From positions 1 through 28,565 of the IMG/VR virus record IMGVR_UViG_3300039707_000002: DNA of 28,565 nt, one strand, 5' to 3'. Within the stretch, counting starts at the first letter, position 1. Each line of letters begins with the position of its first letter. Of this stretch, positions 1 through 8,203 are shown piece after piece. Below the pieces are notes generated by a model. That model did not search any database. It saw only the letters and a list, made by a program, of their open reading frames with translations, and had not been told where the DNA came from. This DNA is from a virus. The position numbers and the translations under genes were made by a program.

Positions 1-204
1 AGTGCTGTTGAAGAAGAATATCTGGCCTTCCGTACCAACCGGGAGTGTCGTTGAAACAGATATGCCCCCAGACGGGCCTCCGGGGGGTCCTGGTGGCCCT
101 GGCGGCCCTGGCGGCCCCGGTGGACCAGGAGTGCCTCCACCCTCCCAGCCCTGCCTAGCGACGCCTGGGCCGCCAACACCCGGCTGCGGTACGATGTCAG
201 ACAT
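1..204 (-). CDS. Collagen-like (Gly-Pro-Pro) virion-type protein, 5' part only
   Basis: The first 68 codons of a gene that leaves the window at base 1. The start ATG at 204 overlaps the stop of the upstream gene as TAATG. Residues 24-44 are seven consecutive Gly-X-Y triplets, five of them Gly-Pro-Pro, the signature of a collagen-like triple helix. Phage collagen-like segments are known in tail fibres and other elongated, usually trimeric, virion proteins. The position just past the capsid genes agrees with a structural role, but the diagnostic C-terminal part is missing, so fibre, spike or head-fibre protein cannot be separated. The sequence after the repeat (ISVSTTLPVGTEGQIFFFNS) looks like the start of a beta-rich domain. 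Confidence 0.75.
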   Translation of the reverse strand, partial: MSDIVPQPGVGGPGVARQGWEGGGTPGPPGPPGPPGPPGPPGGPSGGISVSTTLPVGTEGQIFFFNST

Positions 205-524
205 TATCCCTCAGCCTGAACAACCGACAAGTTGGCAAAACCGGACGTGTACTCAAGAATGGCTAATCTGACCCCGGTAACAGGGTATTCCAGGTTGCCG
301 TTGGCACTGGCAGTTAGGTTGAATAGAGTATCATGGAAATTCCAATTGCCGAGGATTGGTCTATAACCCTCAGCAAAGATATTATCACCCGTAACCTGAA
401 CAGAGCAGTTCAGTACGCCGAGAATGCTGACAATGAGGCCAACACCATTTGAATAACGACGCAAGTCAAGCGGAATGACCTGACTTGCACCAAGCTCATT
501 AAGCCTAACCGAAGCTTGTGGCAT
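204..524 (-). CDS. Hypothetical virion-type protein (106 aa)
   Basis: 106 aa, start ATG at 524 preceded by a good Shine-Dalgarno (AAAAGGAAATCTC before ATG). The protein is rich in Val, Leu, Ser, Thr and Asn with regular beta-type alternation and no membrane segment, like a small head or tail component. It is the first gene after the terminator behind the major capsid gene, so it may need its own promoter or rely on readthrough. It overlaps the collagen-like gene by one base. I recognise no family; a head-tail connector or decoration role is a guess from position only. Confidence 0.75.
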   Translation of the reverse strand: MPQASVRLNELGASQVIPLDLRRYSNGVGLIVSILGVLNCSVQVTGDNIFAEGYRPILGNWNFHDTLFNLTASANGNLEYPVTGVRLAILEYTSGFANLSVVQAEG

Positions 525-544
525 GAGATTTCCTTTTAGGGGAG

Positions 545-595
545 ATTTAGACCAAAAAGGGGGGTCTCGACAGGCTTAGCTGGAGACCCCCAATA
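545..595 (-). terminator. Intrinsic terminator after the major capsid gene
   Basis: Perfect 9-bp stem GGGGGTCTC (60-68 of the 500s block, i.e. 560-568) with GAGACCCCC (583-591) and a 14-nt loop. On the minus strand the stem is followed by five T residues (A run at 554-558). It lies between the capsid gene stop at 680 and the next start at 524. A weaker second hairpin (about 633-665, ACCCCT with AAGGGT, followed by CTTTT on the minus strand) lies between it and the capsid stop, so termination may be in tandem. This would favour high capsid expression relative to downstream genes. Confidence 0.85.
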
Positions 596-679
596 AGCAT
601 TAAGGTCAAAGGAGCTAGAAAACCCTTAATGCCGAACGGAAAAGACCCTTCCGCAGGGGTAATATACAACAACTCAAGC

Positions 680-1591
680 TTAGACGCCAGGAGTACCAAA
701 GATGCTACGGAAGTCAGTGACACCGCACGAAAACCGCATATAGGCCGCAGCCCTCGCGTTCTTCGTGTCAAAGTCATTGTCGGTATCGAAGGTCGAAGCT
801 TCACGATTGAAGTAGGTCATGCCGTGCGGGATGTTCGTACGAATGAACCATGCAGACGCGCTGCTGAAATAATGGTTCATCTTGATACCGCGAGGGAACG
901 TGCCATTGGCGCGGAGCACGTTGACGGCATTGTTGGCCGTATCGTTCTGCAGGACGCTGAACAGGATACGGTTGGCCTCAAACCAATACTGCCGAGGAAT
1001 GTGGAGGGACATCGGCATATTGGAGACTTGCAGACCACGGGAGTTCTGGGTACCCATGATCTGAATAACGAGGTCTTCGATCGCCGTCTCGCTGAGGTCC
1101 GCCGCCGTGGTAAGCAGATTAGACTGGTTACCACTCAAGGTCGGATGATCATTCGCAAGCAACGTAGTGCCGTCCGGCATCGGATAGAGGGGATTAAACC
1201 CTCGATTATAGACGTTGGCACAAACGTTCTCTTGCGTCTGGCGCATCGAGAAAGCAATAGCCTGAGCACGTCGCTTCGAGACGATCTCATAGAGGTTGTC
1301 GCGCAGTTCCTCGTAGGATACGATATAGCCGAGCGCGTAGGCTACGTGCGTATATCGTGCCACCAGTCCCTGTGTCTCACTATCGTATGAAATTGACCCG
1401 GTTTCAGGCTTAACCGGAGCAAGTCCAAAGCCAGTGATTTCGACATCCTCTTCGTATGCCTTGTCCGAAGTCTCGATGTCAAAGAGGTCAACATACTCTT
1501 CTTGGTGTTCATCGTACTGACGACCAAACCAAGCATGGATACCGGGCCACAATGCTTTTGGATGGGCGCCAGTGGTAATCGGGCCTGCCAT
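680..1591 (-). CDS. Major capsid protein
   Basis: 303 aa, start ATG at 1591 with a strong Shine-Dalgarno (GGGGAG, 8 nt spacing). Composition and patterns fit a HK97-fold major capsid protein: an acidic N-terminal arm (HEEYVDLFDIETSDKAYEED region), then a helix-rich segment around YIVSYEELRDNLYEIVSKRRAQAIAFSMRQTQE, then a beta-rich C-terminal half ending with MRFSCGVTDFRSIFG. Order (portal, scaffold-like, capsid) and the strong terminator directly downstream support the assignment. I identify it from context and general pattern rather than from one invariant motif, so a closely related structural protein remains possible. A 253-aa antisense frame overlies it and is a shadow. Confidence 0.85.
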   Translation of the reverse strand: MAGPITTGAHPKALWPGIHAWFGRQYDEHQEEYVDLFDIETSDKAYEEDVEITGFGLAPVKPETGSISYDSETQGLVARYTHVAYALGYIVSYEELRDNLYEIVSKRRAQAIAFSMRQTQENVCANVYNRGFNPLYPMPDGTTLLANDHPTLSGNQSNLLTTAADLSETAIEDLVIQIMGTQNSRGLQVSNMPMSLHIPRQYWFEANRILFSVLQNDTANNAVNVLRANGTFPRGIKMNHYFSSASAWFIRTNIPHGMTYFNREASTFDTDNDFDTKNARAAAYMRFSCGVTDFRSIFGTPGV

Positions 1592-1613
1592 TGTTCTGTC
1601 TCCCCTTTACCTA

Positions 1614-2234
1614 TTAGATGCCATTAGGCTCAAGAAGGAAGTGCAGGTTGATCTTTACGAGCCATTTGGCAAAGGCGAGACCGCCCTCGTTGTCCTCCTG
1701 CATGAGAAGTCGCATAATGCGAAGTTGAGCGGTTGGAGTAGCGGCAGCAACCGACGCCGAATTGAGTTGCCAACCGGAGTAACCGGTAAACGTGCTACCC
1801 GTACCAGCGATCAGGTTGGCATTCTTCATGCCGGCAGTAGCAATCGGAATAGGGCTAGGACCGAGAACACCACCGCTGCTGTCCTGGATCACGAACAGGG
1901 AATCCGGATCATGATCAACCAGGATGTAGTGAGCACGTCCGCCACCACGGTAGATCGGGTTATCCCGAGTGACAGCCAGAACCTGAGTATTCGGTCCGCC
2001 AGGAGCGATCGAAACCATCGGCCCCAGGATCGGATTTCCGGCCCCAGCCGTAGCGAGGGTCACGACCGGGATGCCGTAGCGATCACTAGCTCCGGTTGGG
2101 ATCACCGGATCACCAACAAAGATATTGTTGATGTCGGTAGCTGGGACAAAGTACAACCCCATACCACCTGTGCGATACCCATCGTATGCATCGCGATAGG
2201 GAATGAGTCCCCGTGGAACATTGTTGTTCGCCAT
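1614..2234 (-). CDS. Virion-type protein upstream of the capsid gene (possible decoration protein)
   Basis: 206 aa, start ATG at 2234 with strong Shine-Dalgarno GGAGG. Gly-, Pro- and Ala-rich beta-type sequence (for example VPATDINNIFVGDPVIPTG and the following VTLATAGAGNPILGPMVSIAPGG region) without membrane segments or catalytic motifs. Only 22 nt separate its stop from the capsid start, so it is co-transcribed and probably co-regulated with the capsid protein. In many podovirus-like genomes a beta-rich protein next to the capsid gene is a head decoration or capsid-associated protein; that is an inference from position. Family not recognised. Confidence 0.8.
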   Translation of the reverse strand: MANNNVPRGLIPYRDAYDGYRTGGMGLYFVPATDINNIFVGDPVIPTGASDRYGIPVVTLATAGAGNPILGPMVSIAPGGPNTQVLAVTRDNPIYRGGGRAHYILVDHDPDSLFVIQDSSGGVLGPSPIPIATAGMKNANLIAGTGSTFTGYSGWQLNSASVAAATPTAQLRIMRLLMQEDNEGGLAFAKWLVKINLHFLLEPNGI

Positions 2235-2269
2235 TTAACTATGACCTCCGTGGATTTCAGTAGCCTCTC

Positions 2270-2776
2270 TTATCTCGACATCCGCCCAATACCATCCCTA
2301 ATGTCGATCTGACCTCTATCAGAGCCGGCATAAAAAGAACTGGTATCTTTTGGGTTTTTCTGGTCTACAAAGCCGCGTTTGATCGCGTTCATTTTGTCGT
2401 CAACAAGTCTCTGCTGACGAGCCATATCCTCCTGATACCACTCAAGAGGAATTTCCATCAGATAACCGAGAAGAGGGCCACCCCCAGCAGCAGTGCCAAC
2501 AACACGGCTAACAGGACGCCCAGCATGGTCTTGGACATGCTCGTAACCGGCTTCCTTAGCGGTGAAGATACGGCCGGGATCGTCATTGAACCAATGCTGA
2601 TGATATCCACGGCGCGGCGGCCACGCTAGTTTTTGGTCGGTAGAGCCAAAAGGCTTGCGGTTTTCACGCGTGACTTGCCGCCGCATTGGGGCATCAGCCC
2701 TAAAGTCTTCTGACGTAACTTGTTCCGTCATGTTTTTCTTGTTTAACAGGTTTTCTGAGTATTCCTTCGGCGGCAT
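2270..2776 (-). CDS. Hypothetical protein of the head operon (168 aa)
   Basis: The start is placed at ATG 2776 because AAGGA lies 8 nt upstream; the frame could open at 2806, but that lies inside the HNH gene and has no ribosome site. 168 aa, hydrophilic and charged, with a Trp/His-rich patch (WPPRRGYHQHWFNDDPGRIFTAKEAGYEHV) and a predicted helix with EDMARQQRLVDDKMNAIKRG. The phrase IFTAKEAGYEHVQDHAGRPV, followed by a Gly-rich turn and GYLMEIP, recurs in small proteins of phage head operons as I remember them, but I cannot name a family. It was probably the direct neighbour of the scaffold-like gene before the HNH gene inserted. Confidence 0.75.
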   Translation of the reverse strand: MPPKEYSENLLNKKNMTEQVTSEDFRADAPMRRQVTRENRKPFGSTDQKLAWPPRRGYHQHWFNDDPGRIFTAKEAGYEHVQDHAGRPVSRVVGTAAGGGPLLGYLMEIPLEWYQEDMARQQRLVDDKMNAIKRGFVDQKNPKDTSSFYAGSDRGQIDIRDGIGRMSR

Positions 2777-2787
2777 GTCAGCTATCC

Positions 2788-3336
2788 TTAGTGTACGTGT
2801 TTCCACTCCAGGTTATTTAGAACCCTCCGAACCTGGGACGGATGAATCCCATACTTTTTGCTAAGCGCAGTACTGCCATGAGTTAGAGAATAAGGCACAT
2901 ACTCTTCTCGCATAGCTTTTACCCTAGCTTCATCAAGCTTACACTTGCTGTGAGTAATCCCTCGCTGAACTGTCCTTCCATGCCGATCACGATCAGCCAT
3001 GTTCTGGATATGTGTTCCGTAATAGAGATTACCTATCCGGTTATTCGTGGGATCACCGTCCTTGTGACATCTCTCCATCCCAATAGGACAAGGACCAACG
3101 AAAGCCTCTAGCGACAACTTGTGTACAACCTGTGTACGTGTACCATTCTCATTACTCAAACAGACAACGACGTAATTATCCTTATGTTTGTCCGAGTACA
3201 GGCTAAAGTACCGCTGCTTCCTCCGTTTTCCGGCCCTATCTATCCAACCTTGCTTACTCCTTACTCTACCGAAGCTACTAACTTCGTAGTTAGGATAGGT
3301 AGCGATAGTACGCCACATCTCCTTTTCTTGGATCAT
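2788..3336 (-). CDS. Free-standing HNH homing endonuclease (NUMOD4-HNH_3 type)
   Basis: 182 aa. Residues 5-27 (KEMWRTIATYPNYEVSSFGR) match the NUMOD4 module that often leads phage HNH nucleases. Residues 71-108 form an HNH_3 core with H72, H91 (MERCHKDGDPTNNR), N99 and N103 in NLYYGT. The C-terminus (STALSKKYGIHPSQVRRVLNN) is a helix-turn-helix-like DNA-binding segment. Such enzymes cut intron- or gene-lacking alleles and spread by repair. The ATG at 3336 overlaps the scaffold-like gene stop (ATGA), and the gene sits in the middle of an essential structural operon, typical of homing genes. It appears intact. Confidence 0.93.
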   Translation of the reverse strand: MIQEKEMWRTIATYPNYEVSSFGRVRSKQGWIDRAGKRRKQRYFSLYSDKHKDNYVVVCLSNENGTRTQVVHKLSLEAFVGPCPIGMERCHKDGDPTNNRIGNLYYGTHIQNMADRDRHGRTVQRGITHSKCKLDEARVKAMREEYVPYSLTHGSTALSKKYGIHPSQVRRVLNNLEWKHVH

Positions 3337-4331
3337 TGCTCGTCCTCGTCCATGAAATAAACGCGGACATATTCCTCTTTTGTGTAATTAGGGATTGTCT
3401 TCACATACTTGTCACAGGCCAACTTAGCCTCAGCCGGAAGATCATCATACCCTAGCTTCTTCCTGGCCGTGGCTCGTGTCGTTGTAGTTACACCAGAAGC
3501 AGTAACGGCAGCTTCCTCGCGTCTTGGGTTGATACCGAACTCCTCCGGAAACTTCTTTCTGGTAAGCTCGGTGACTTTCTCTAGGTTAGCTTGTAGGGTA
3601 AGTGCTGGCTCAGTCCGCATCAGATGCATATGCATCCTTTGTGCGTACTGGTTCATATACGAAAAGTCAGGATTGATAAACCACTGATTGCGAGATACCC
3701 AGGCTTGCACCTCCGGTGGGGGAGGGGGAGCTTCCTGAGTTGTAACCTCTGCCTGGGCTGCACCATTCGGTTTTGGCTGTTCTTCTGTTTGTTGCCGTTG
3801 CCGTGTCTGGCGAGTCTCAACGTATTCAGCAGCTTCCTGATCCAATTCATCAACGCGGTTCTTGATCGCGTCAAACCGTTCTACGTCAGCCTCAGCAACG
3901 GCTTTGCGCATCTCAGCCTGTAAGTCAGTACGAGCTTTCTGGTACGCGCGCTTGTTTGCTGAGGTAGCAAAATCACGGAAATCAACTAAGGTATCTTGCA
4001 GTTCCTTAAGCTGATCAGACATTTCCTTTAGCTGTTTTTCACTATTCTGCTTGTAGATACCAAAAGTCTTTTCACTCTGTTCAAGACGACGGTCGAGGGC
4101 TTTGTTGCGCTCAATTAGGATGTCAGCGGATTGTTCGGCACGACGGACAAAGGTCTCGGCGTCAACCCACTGTGCTCCGCCATCACCACGGAACTCTTCT
4201 TTCCCAACCCAGCCCATGCGTCTCGCACGGGATTCAAACGGATCCTCTACAGCGCCGTTTAAGCGCGACTCAGTTGGGGTTTCGGCTGCCCCCGTCTCAA
4301 CGGGGTCTAGCTGCTGAGCAGCATCAGACAT
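3333..4331 (-). CDS. Scaffold-like head assembly protein
   Basis: 332 aa, acidic overall. The middle (about 65-190) is a long heptad-like coiled coil (ERNKALDRRLEQSEKTFGIY, KQLKEMSDQLKELQDTLVDF and onward), followed by a Gln/Pro-rich linker with a run of six prolines near 205 and a basic C-terminal part (RATARKKLGYDDLPAEAKLACDKYVK). A helical acidic protein between portal and capsid genes is the classical profile of an internal scaffolding protein, though an ejection or capsid-internal protein is possible. The stop overlaps the HNH start; the start lies 4 nt after the co-chaperonin stop, so coupling is tight. Confidence 0.8.
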   Translation of the reverse strand: MSDAAQQLDPVETGAAETPTESRLNGAVEDPFESRARRMGWVGKEEFRGDGGAQWVDAETFVRRAEQSADILIERNKALDRRLEQSEKTFGIYKQNSEKQLKEMSDQLKELQDTLVDFRDFATSANKRAYQKARTDLQAEMRKAVAEADVERFDAIKNRVDELDQEAAEYVETRQTRQRQQTEEQPKPNGAAQAEVTTQEAPPPPPEVQAWVSRNQWFINPDFSYMNQYAQRMHMHLMRTEPALTLQANLEKVTELTRKKFPEEFGINPRREEAAVTASGVTTTTRATARKKLGYDDLPAEAKLACDKYVKTIPNYTKEEYVRVYFMDEDEQ

Positions 4332-4335
4332 CGAT

Positions 4336-4740
4336 CTACTCCTCTATGCTCTCGGATTCGACGGCAGCGCAGCATTTGTCATCGAGGACCCGATACATCG
4401 TGTTATCTTTACCTTTGATCACACGACCAGCGTACCGCTCTATGTACACTCGGTCTCCGACTTTAGGGCGATAACCGTACCACTCTCGGGTCCGATCGAA
4501 CGTCCACTTAAATGCTGCGTCGCCCATGTCCACGATGACACCCGTCTCAGATGCCATCGTCATCTTGTAGACAGTCTCATCAGGTAAAACGATGCCACCC
4601 GATGTCTTCTCGGCGGACTCATCCACCTTGATCAGCACACGGTCACCAATCGGTGTATACCCCGAATGATTACCCGCGAACTCACCCTTTATATAATCGG
4701 CGTCCATCGTCCGCAATATTTTTGGTGTTAGTGATGTCAT
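4336..4740 (-). CDS. GroES-like co-chaperonin
   Basis: 134 aa, against about 97 for bacterial GroES. The family pattern is clear: PIGDRVLIKVDESAEKTSGG with IVLPDE following (residues 30-54, strand plus mobile loop) and KVGDRVYIERYAG (93-105) with a closing strand MYRVLDDK. It carries an N-terminal extension of about 25 residues and an inserted segment between residues 74 and 92. In T4 the phage co-chaperonin gp31 works with host GroEL to fold the capsid protein. Location between portal and scaffold/capsid genes suggests the same job here: capping host GroEL to fold the capsid protein or another large virion protein. ATGA overlap with the upstream gene. Confidence 0.93.
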   Translation of the reverse strand: MTSLTPKILRTMDADYIKGEFAGNHSGYTPIGDRVLIKVDESAEKTSGGIVLPDETVYKMTMASETGVIVDMGDAAFKWTFDRTREWYGYRPKVGDRVYIERYAGRVIKGKDNTMYRVLDDKCCAAVESESIEE

Positions 4741-5006
4741 GACTCTTCCGTTTGTTCCTGTTCAGAATAGGCTTGCTCAATAGCATCGTAGGTAAGCTCT
4801 AGGAACGAGTTCGTGAACAGGATCACCCCAAGCGCACGTGCTTCTAACTGATCGTCCATTTCCCCTGTTGTCCAACGTTCTACGTGTTCTGCCTCTACTT
4901 GTCTCTTGTAGGCACGCAGAAACTCGAAGACGGTAAGCGTTACAGGTGAGTGACGCCACAACGCAAATTGCTCACGACTGATCCTAGGTATTCCCCGACT
5001 AATCAT
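4737..5006 (-). CDS. Hypothetical protein between portal and co-chaperonin (89 aa)
   Basis: 89 aa, helical and acidic, with a Trp/Arg-rich N-terminus (SREQFALWRHSPVTLTVFEF) and an acidic tail (EQAYSEQEQTEES). The ATG at 5006 overlaps the portal stop and its own stop overlaps the co-chaperonin start (ATGA on both sides), so it is translated in a chain with them. No membrane segment. Short proteins of this type next to portal genes are often virion-assembly accessories. Function unknown. Confidence 0.75.
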   Translation of the reverse strand: MISRGIPRISREQFALWRHSPVTLTVFEFLRAYKRQVEAEHVERWTTGEMDDQLEARALGVILFTNSFLELTYDAIEQAYSEQEQTEES

Positions 5007-7597
5007 CTCCGTGGCCCAACGATCGTATAGCGACCGGGATCACGCACATTCGGGATGTAGTAATTCCCGTCTCTACCCATCACAGCATTTGATGGCACTG
5101 CGGCTCCAGCACCAGCTAATGATGATTGCCATAAGCTAGGGGTAATTGCACTAGCCATAGGTGGTAGATGTTGAAGAGGGTCAAACTGCATCAACCCCAT
5201 GTTACGCGGTACCGGCCCTGGTCCCCCAGCCGGTGCCGTAACGTTCGGCATCGTACCGCCTTGCGGATGGGCTGCTGGCTCAGAATCAGCGTTGCTCATC
5301 GACTTCGGACCAGACGGCGGCGTGCTACGAGCAGCATCCTGTTGAATTTGAGACTGCTCCATCCGTAGCCGGAAGGCTTCCAACTGTTGGTCAAACCAAG
5401 CAAGGTGAGCGTCGTCACTCGCCTTACGAGCTTGAGCCATATAGTTGATAGCCTGTGCAATCTCACGGATTTCAGCGGCCCGGTCACGAGCGGCACTCGA
5501 TGCAACTTCACTGATCTTCGTGAGGATCGCCGGATTAGGCGGCGGATTGGTGATAATCAGGTTCTCGTAGTTCGGGATTTGAGCGTCGTAGAACACCCGG
5601 TTGAGGATTTCGACCGGGTTGCAGTTCGGATTTTGGAGAAACTGAAGGAGGAATTGGGCTTTGCCGAGTCTTTGAGCATCTGCGACTTGGCTCGGGTCGC
5701 CGACTGGCTCAACCCCGCTCTGTTTGCTGTATTCGATCCGTTTGATGTAGTTCCACTCATCTCCAAACCGGAAACTGCTCAATTCCGGCAGGTAGATGCT
5801 GTTCAAACGGTACAATTTGTCAAATTCGGACCCGAGAGCGCGGTAAACCCGCTTATAAATCGACGTAAAGACCTTCAAACCTTGCTCAATGAGGGCCATT
5901 GTCGTCGTTGCGGGCACATTTGCCTGGGTAATATCCCCAGAAAGCACGTCCTTGACCGATGCGACCTCTTTTCCGGCTTCAATCAGGAGTCCAAGAAGCT
6001 GAAAGAGGACTTGTGACGGTCCAGGGAAGGTTAATGGGACCAAATTATCCTTCAAAATGCCGCCGGCAACGTTAACAGCCTTATATTCGCCCATCGCAAA
6101 CCGGACATTGCCGGTGTGCATCGACAAACCCTTACCAATAAAGCCGCCGCCACGGATTTGTAGGTGACCGGCATCGAGTAATTGGTTCAAAGTGGTGTTG
6201 ATTGCGGCGTTTATAGGCGATAACAGCTTGCCGAAGCCTGTTCCGTAGATCGAACCATCAATTGAGGGGATGAAATCGTACTTGGTGTAATACTGAACAG
6301 GTGTAATCTTGGTAACACGGTCATCACTGTTGGAGAACAATACCCCATCCGGGTCGTATCTCGCGACAATTCTGGCTACTTTTGCCGTACTCTTGTGGAT
6401 AGTGACGATGTACGGCTCCGGGTACCCGTCTTCATCAAGGTCCCAACGCCTGTGTTGCTCCAAAAACTCGATCGGAGCGTCTTCATCGCCAGCATCACGT
6501 TGACTATGGCCTGTATCAGATGGGTAATCCTGGTCAATAAACAGGCCAGTTCGGATCAGTTCCTCAATTTCAAAGGGATAAAGTGACATAACCTCAGTGA
6601 TACGAGGCGCTGTCTCAAATGATTTGGCGTGGTAGTTGATGATCAGCTTATCTGCCGTGATCAGATCACTACAATTACGGCCTAAAGTCGGATCAAAATA
6701 GGTCTTTCTGAACACACAGCCGACAATAGGCAGAATGTGGAGTAGCCTATCTGTGTCAGCTTCCCACTCCTTCTGCTCAGAGAGCAGTTGCCAACTCATA
6801 TGTTTGGCTATGTGGTTAGCTCGTACTCGCTTAGCCCCTGGTGGCAGTACCCACATGGGGCCTTGTGGCCCCATAGCCTGTTGACCTGTCTGCGGATCGA
6901 TAACCGGGTGTCCGTGATCAGTGCCGATAACGACACCTTTAACAACCATTGGTCCACTGATGATCGCCGGATAGGCTCTAGCAGCGAACTGAATTGAGGC
7001 TGTTGTAATCAGCGGGAAGATAACGTTGCTGGCTTGCGGCCAAGGATAGGTTTTCTCGTCAGCAACTTGTAGGGCAAAGTCGAGGTATTCGTTGTACTTG
7101 GTACGCCACTCAGAACAGGACTCGTAGTCAATATCAAACTCTAACTTAACCCTATTGCCGATCTTATTAAGGATAGTGTCATCCAGATATTCTGTGATCG
7201 CGATATTCCGCGAGCGTATCCATTCCTCTAATTTAGCCTGATGTGCAAACGTTGCCTGCTCATGAGGATCTTGACCTAAGACAGCATCTGAGCTAAAACC
7301 GGGGTAGACGGACCCTTGTGGGAACGCTACGTCAGTGCTTGTCGAAAAGGCAGGTTCAGCTTGTAGGTCAATAACATTTGTCTCATCCGGGAACCGGGAT
7401 TGTCCCGAATCTGACCCAGTATAGCCGAGTAGCTCTTCGTCAATGCCTATAGCTAGATTGTCGTGGAATGCCGTATACGGTGAAAAGGCACCGCTTCTGG
7501 CTTTCGGTAGTTGGGGCTGTTGAACGTCGTCAGAAAATTCCTCTACACCCTGACCGAGTGCAAAGGCTAGACGACGTACACCCGATGACCTTGCCAT
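5003..7597 (-). CDS. Portal protein
   Basis: 864 aa, at the large end for portals, in the P22-like/podovirus size class. An N-terminal acidic region leads into the helical wing (KLEFDIDYESCSEWRTKYNE, then YPWPQASNVIFPLI), a crown/clip part with HRRWDLDEDGYPEPYIVTI and a conserved stem/loop part with LSGDITQANVPATTTMALIE, followed by GLKVFTSIYKRVYRALGSEF. The C-terminal about 120 residues are Pro/Gly/Gln-rich and probably flexible. The portal forms the dodecameric vertex ring through which DNA is packaged and ejected. It lies two genes after the terminase, the usual order. The start ATG at 7597 directly follows the preceding stop (TAA then ATG). Confidence 0.92.
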   Translation of the reverse strand: MARSSGVRRLAFALGQGVEEFSDDVQQPQLPKARSGAFSPYTAFHDNLAIGIDEELLGYTGSDSGQSRFPDETNVIDLQAEPAFSTSTDVAFPQGSVYPGFSSDAVLGQDPHEQATFAHQAKLEEWIRSRNIAITEYLDDTILNKIGNRVKLEFDIDYESCSEWRTKYNEYLDFALQVADEKTYPWPQASNVIFPLITTASIQFAARAYPAIISGPMVVKGVVIGTDHGHPVIDPQTGQQAMGPQGPMWVLPPGAKRVRANHIAKHMSWQLLSEQKEWEADTDRLLHILPIVGCVFRKTYFDPTLGRNCSDLITADKLIINYHAKSFETAPRITEVMSLYPFEIEELIRTGLFIDQDYPSDTGHSQRDAGDEDAPIEFLEQHRRWDLDEDGYPEPYIVTIHKSTAKVARIVARYDPDGVLFSNSDDRVTKITPVQYYTKYDFIPSIDGSIYGTGFGKLLSPINAAINTTLNQLLDAGHLQIRGGGFIGKGLSMHTGNVRFAMGEYKAVNVAGGILKDNLVPLTFPGPSQVLFQLLGLLIEAGKEVASVKDVLSGDITQANVPATTTMALIEQGLKVFTSIYKRVYRALGSEFDKLYRLNSIYLPELSSFRFGDEWNYIKRIEYSKQSGVEPVGDPSQVADAQRLGKAQFLLQFLQNPNCNPVEILNRVFYDAQIPNYENLIITNPPPNPAILTKISEVASSAARDRAAEIREIAQAINYMAQARKASDDAHLAWFDQQLEAFRLRMEQSQIQQDAARSTPPSGPKSMSNADSEPAAHPQGGTMPNVTAPAGGPGPVPRNMGLMQFDPLQHLPPMASAITPSLWQSSLAGAGAAVPSNAVMGRDGNYYIPNVRDPGRYTIVGPRR

Positions 7598-7909
7598 TTA
7601 CGACATCGGCTCCACAATAAGGTCAATCCAACGAGTGCCGTCCCATTTGTAGAAACGATCTGGCATAGCCGGGTAGCGAACCATCACACGATCATACGTA
7701 ATAAGTTCCCAAAGGCTATCGATGGCTTCACCAGGATTAGCCCCAAAAGCCGAAGCTTGTTCACCATCTGGCAATAGTAACGGCGTTGTGGCTCGCCATA
7801 TCCTAAGTTCATGATCAAAGCCGACCACAACAGTACCATGGCCTTTACAGACTTGCTTGATAGCAACAAGTCTCTCCTCAACCGAACTGTAACGCTGACG
7901 ATCTGACAT
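7598..7909 (-). CDS. Hypothetical protein upstream of the portal (103 aa)
   Basis: 103 aa, mixed alpha/beta, ending in an aromatic strand-like segment (MPDRFYKWDGTRWIDLIVEP). The phrase YKWDGTRW resembles the carbohydrate- or polymer-contacting loops found in several phage tail and tip proteins, but this is weak. The ATG at 7909 overlaps the previous stop (TAATG) and its own stop TAA is followed directly by the portal ATG, so expression is coupled to packaging genes. No family recognised. Confidence 0.78.
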   Translation of the reverse strand: MSDRQRYSSVEERLVAIKQVCKGHGTVVVGFDHELRIWRATTPLLLPDGEQASAFGANPGEAIDSLWELITYDRVMVRYPAMPDRFYKWDGTRWIDLIVEPMS

Positions 7910-8181
7910 TAGGGCTCTTGTTCATCCACAGGGGTTTCGGTGGGCGGTTCCTCAGGCGGAGTTTCTGGTTCTTCTGGTTCTGGTTCCGGAGGAACGAAGC
8001 CAGGAAGTTGGGCTGCTGGCACTTCATTTGGACGCAGTGGATCAGGCCGATAAGGGTCTTGACCTATTGGCAGAGGCGGACTTGGCTGAGATGGTTGAGG
8101 CGGTGTACTAGCCGGTTCTTCTACAGGCTCCGGTTCCGTTGTCGGTTCTTCTACAGGCGGTGTTTCTGGCGTGTCAGACAT
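7909..8181 (-). CDS. Pro/Glu-rich low-complexity protein (90 aa)
   Basis: 90 aa, almost only Pro, Glu, Thr and Ser (PVEEPTTEPEPVEEPASTPP and similar), strongly acidic and surely disordered. The start at 8181 has a good Shine-Dalgarno (AGGAGA, about 8 nt). It sits between the terminase (23 nt away) and the portal-side genes in the same operon. Possible roles are a flexible virion linker or a packaging accessory that binds a basic partner; both are guesses. Reading frame kept open by its unusual composition, so the coding call rests mainly on spacing, start site and operon fit. Confidence 0.7.
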   Translation of the reverse strand: MSDTPETPPVEEPTTEPEPVEEPASTPPQPSQPSPPLPIGQDPYRPDPLRPNEVPAAQLPGFVPPEPEPEEPETPPEEPPTETPVDEQEP

Positions 8182-8203
8182 GAGAGTCTCCTATTCTCAT
8201 AGG

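Noticed and set aside
629-1390. 253-aa plus-strand frame antisense to the capsid gene
   Set aside because: Complete overlap with a well-supported capsid gene in the opposite strand, no ribosome site; it mirrors the codon pattern of the sense gene.
1572-2312. 246-aa plus-strand frame antisense to the 206-aa virion-type gene
   Set aside because: Same reason: shadow of the sense gene, without start signals.
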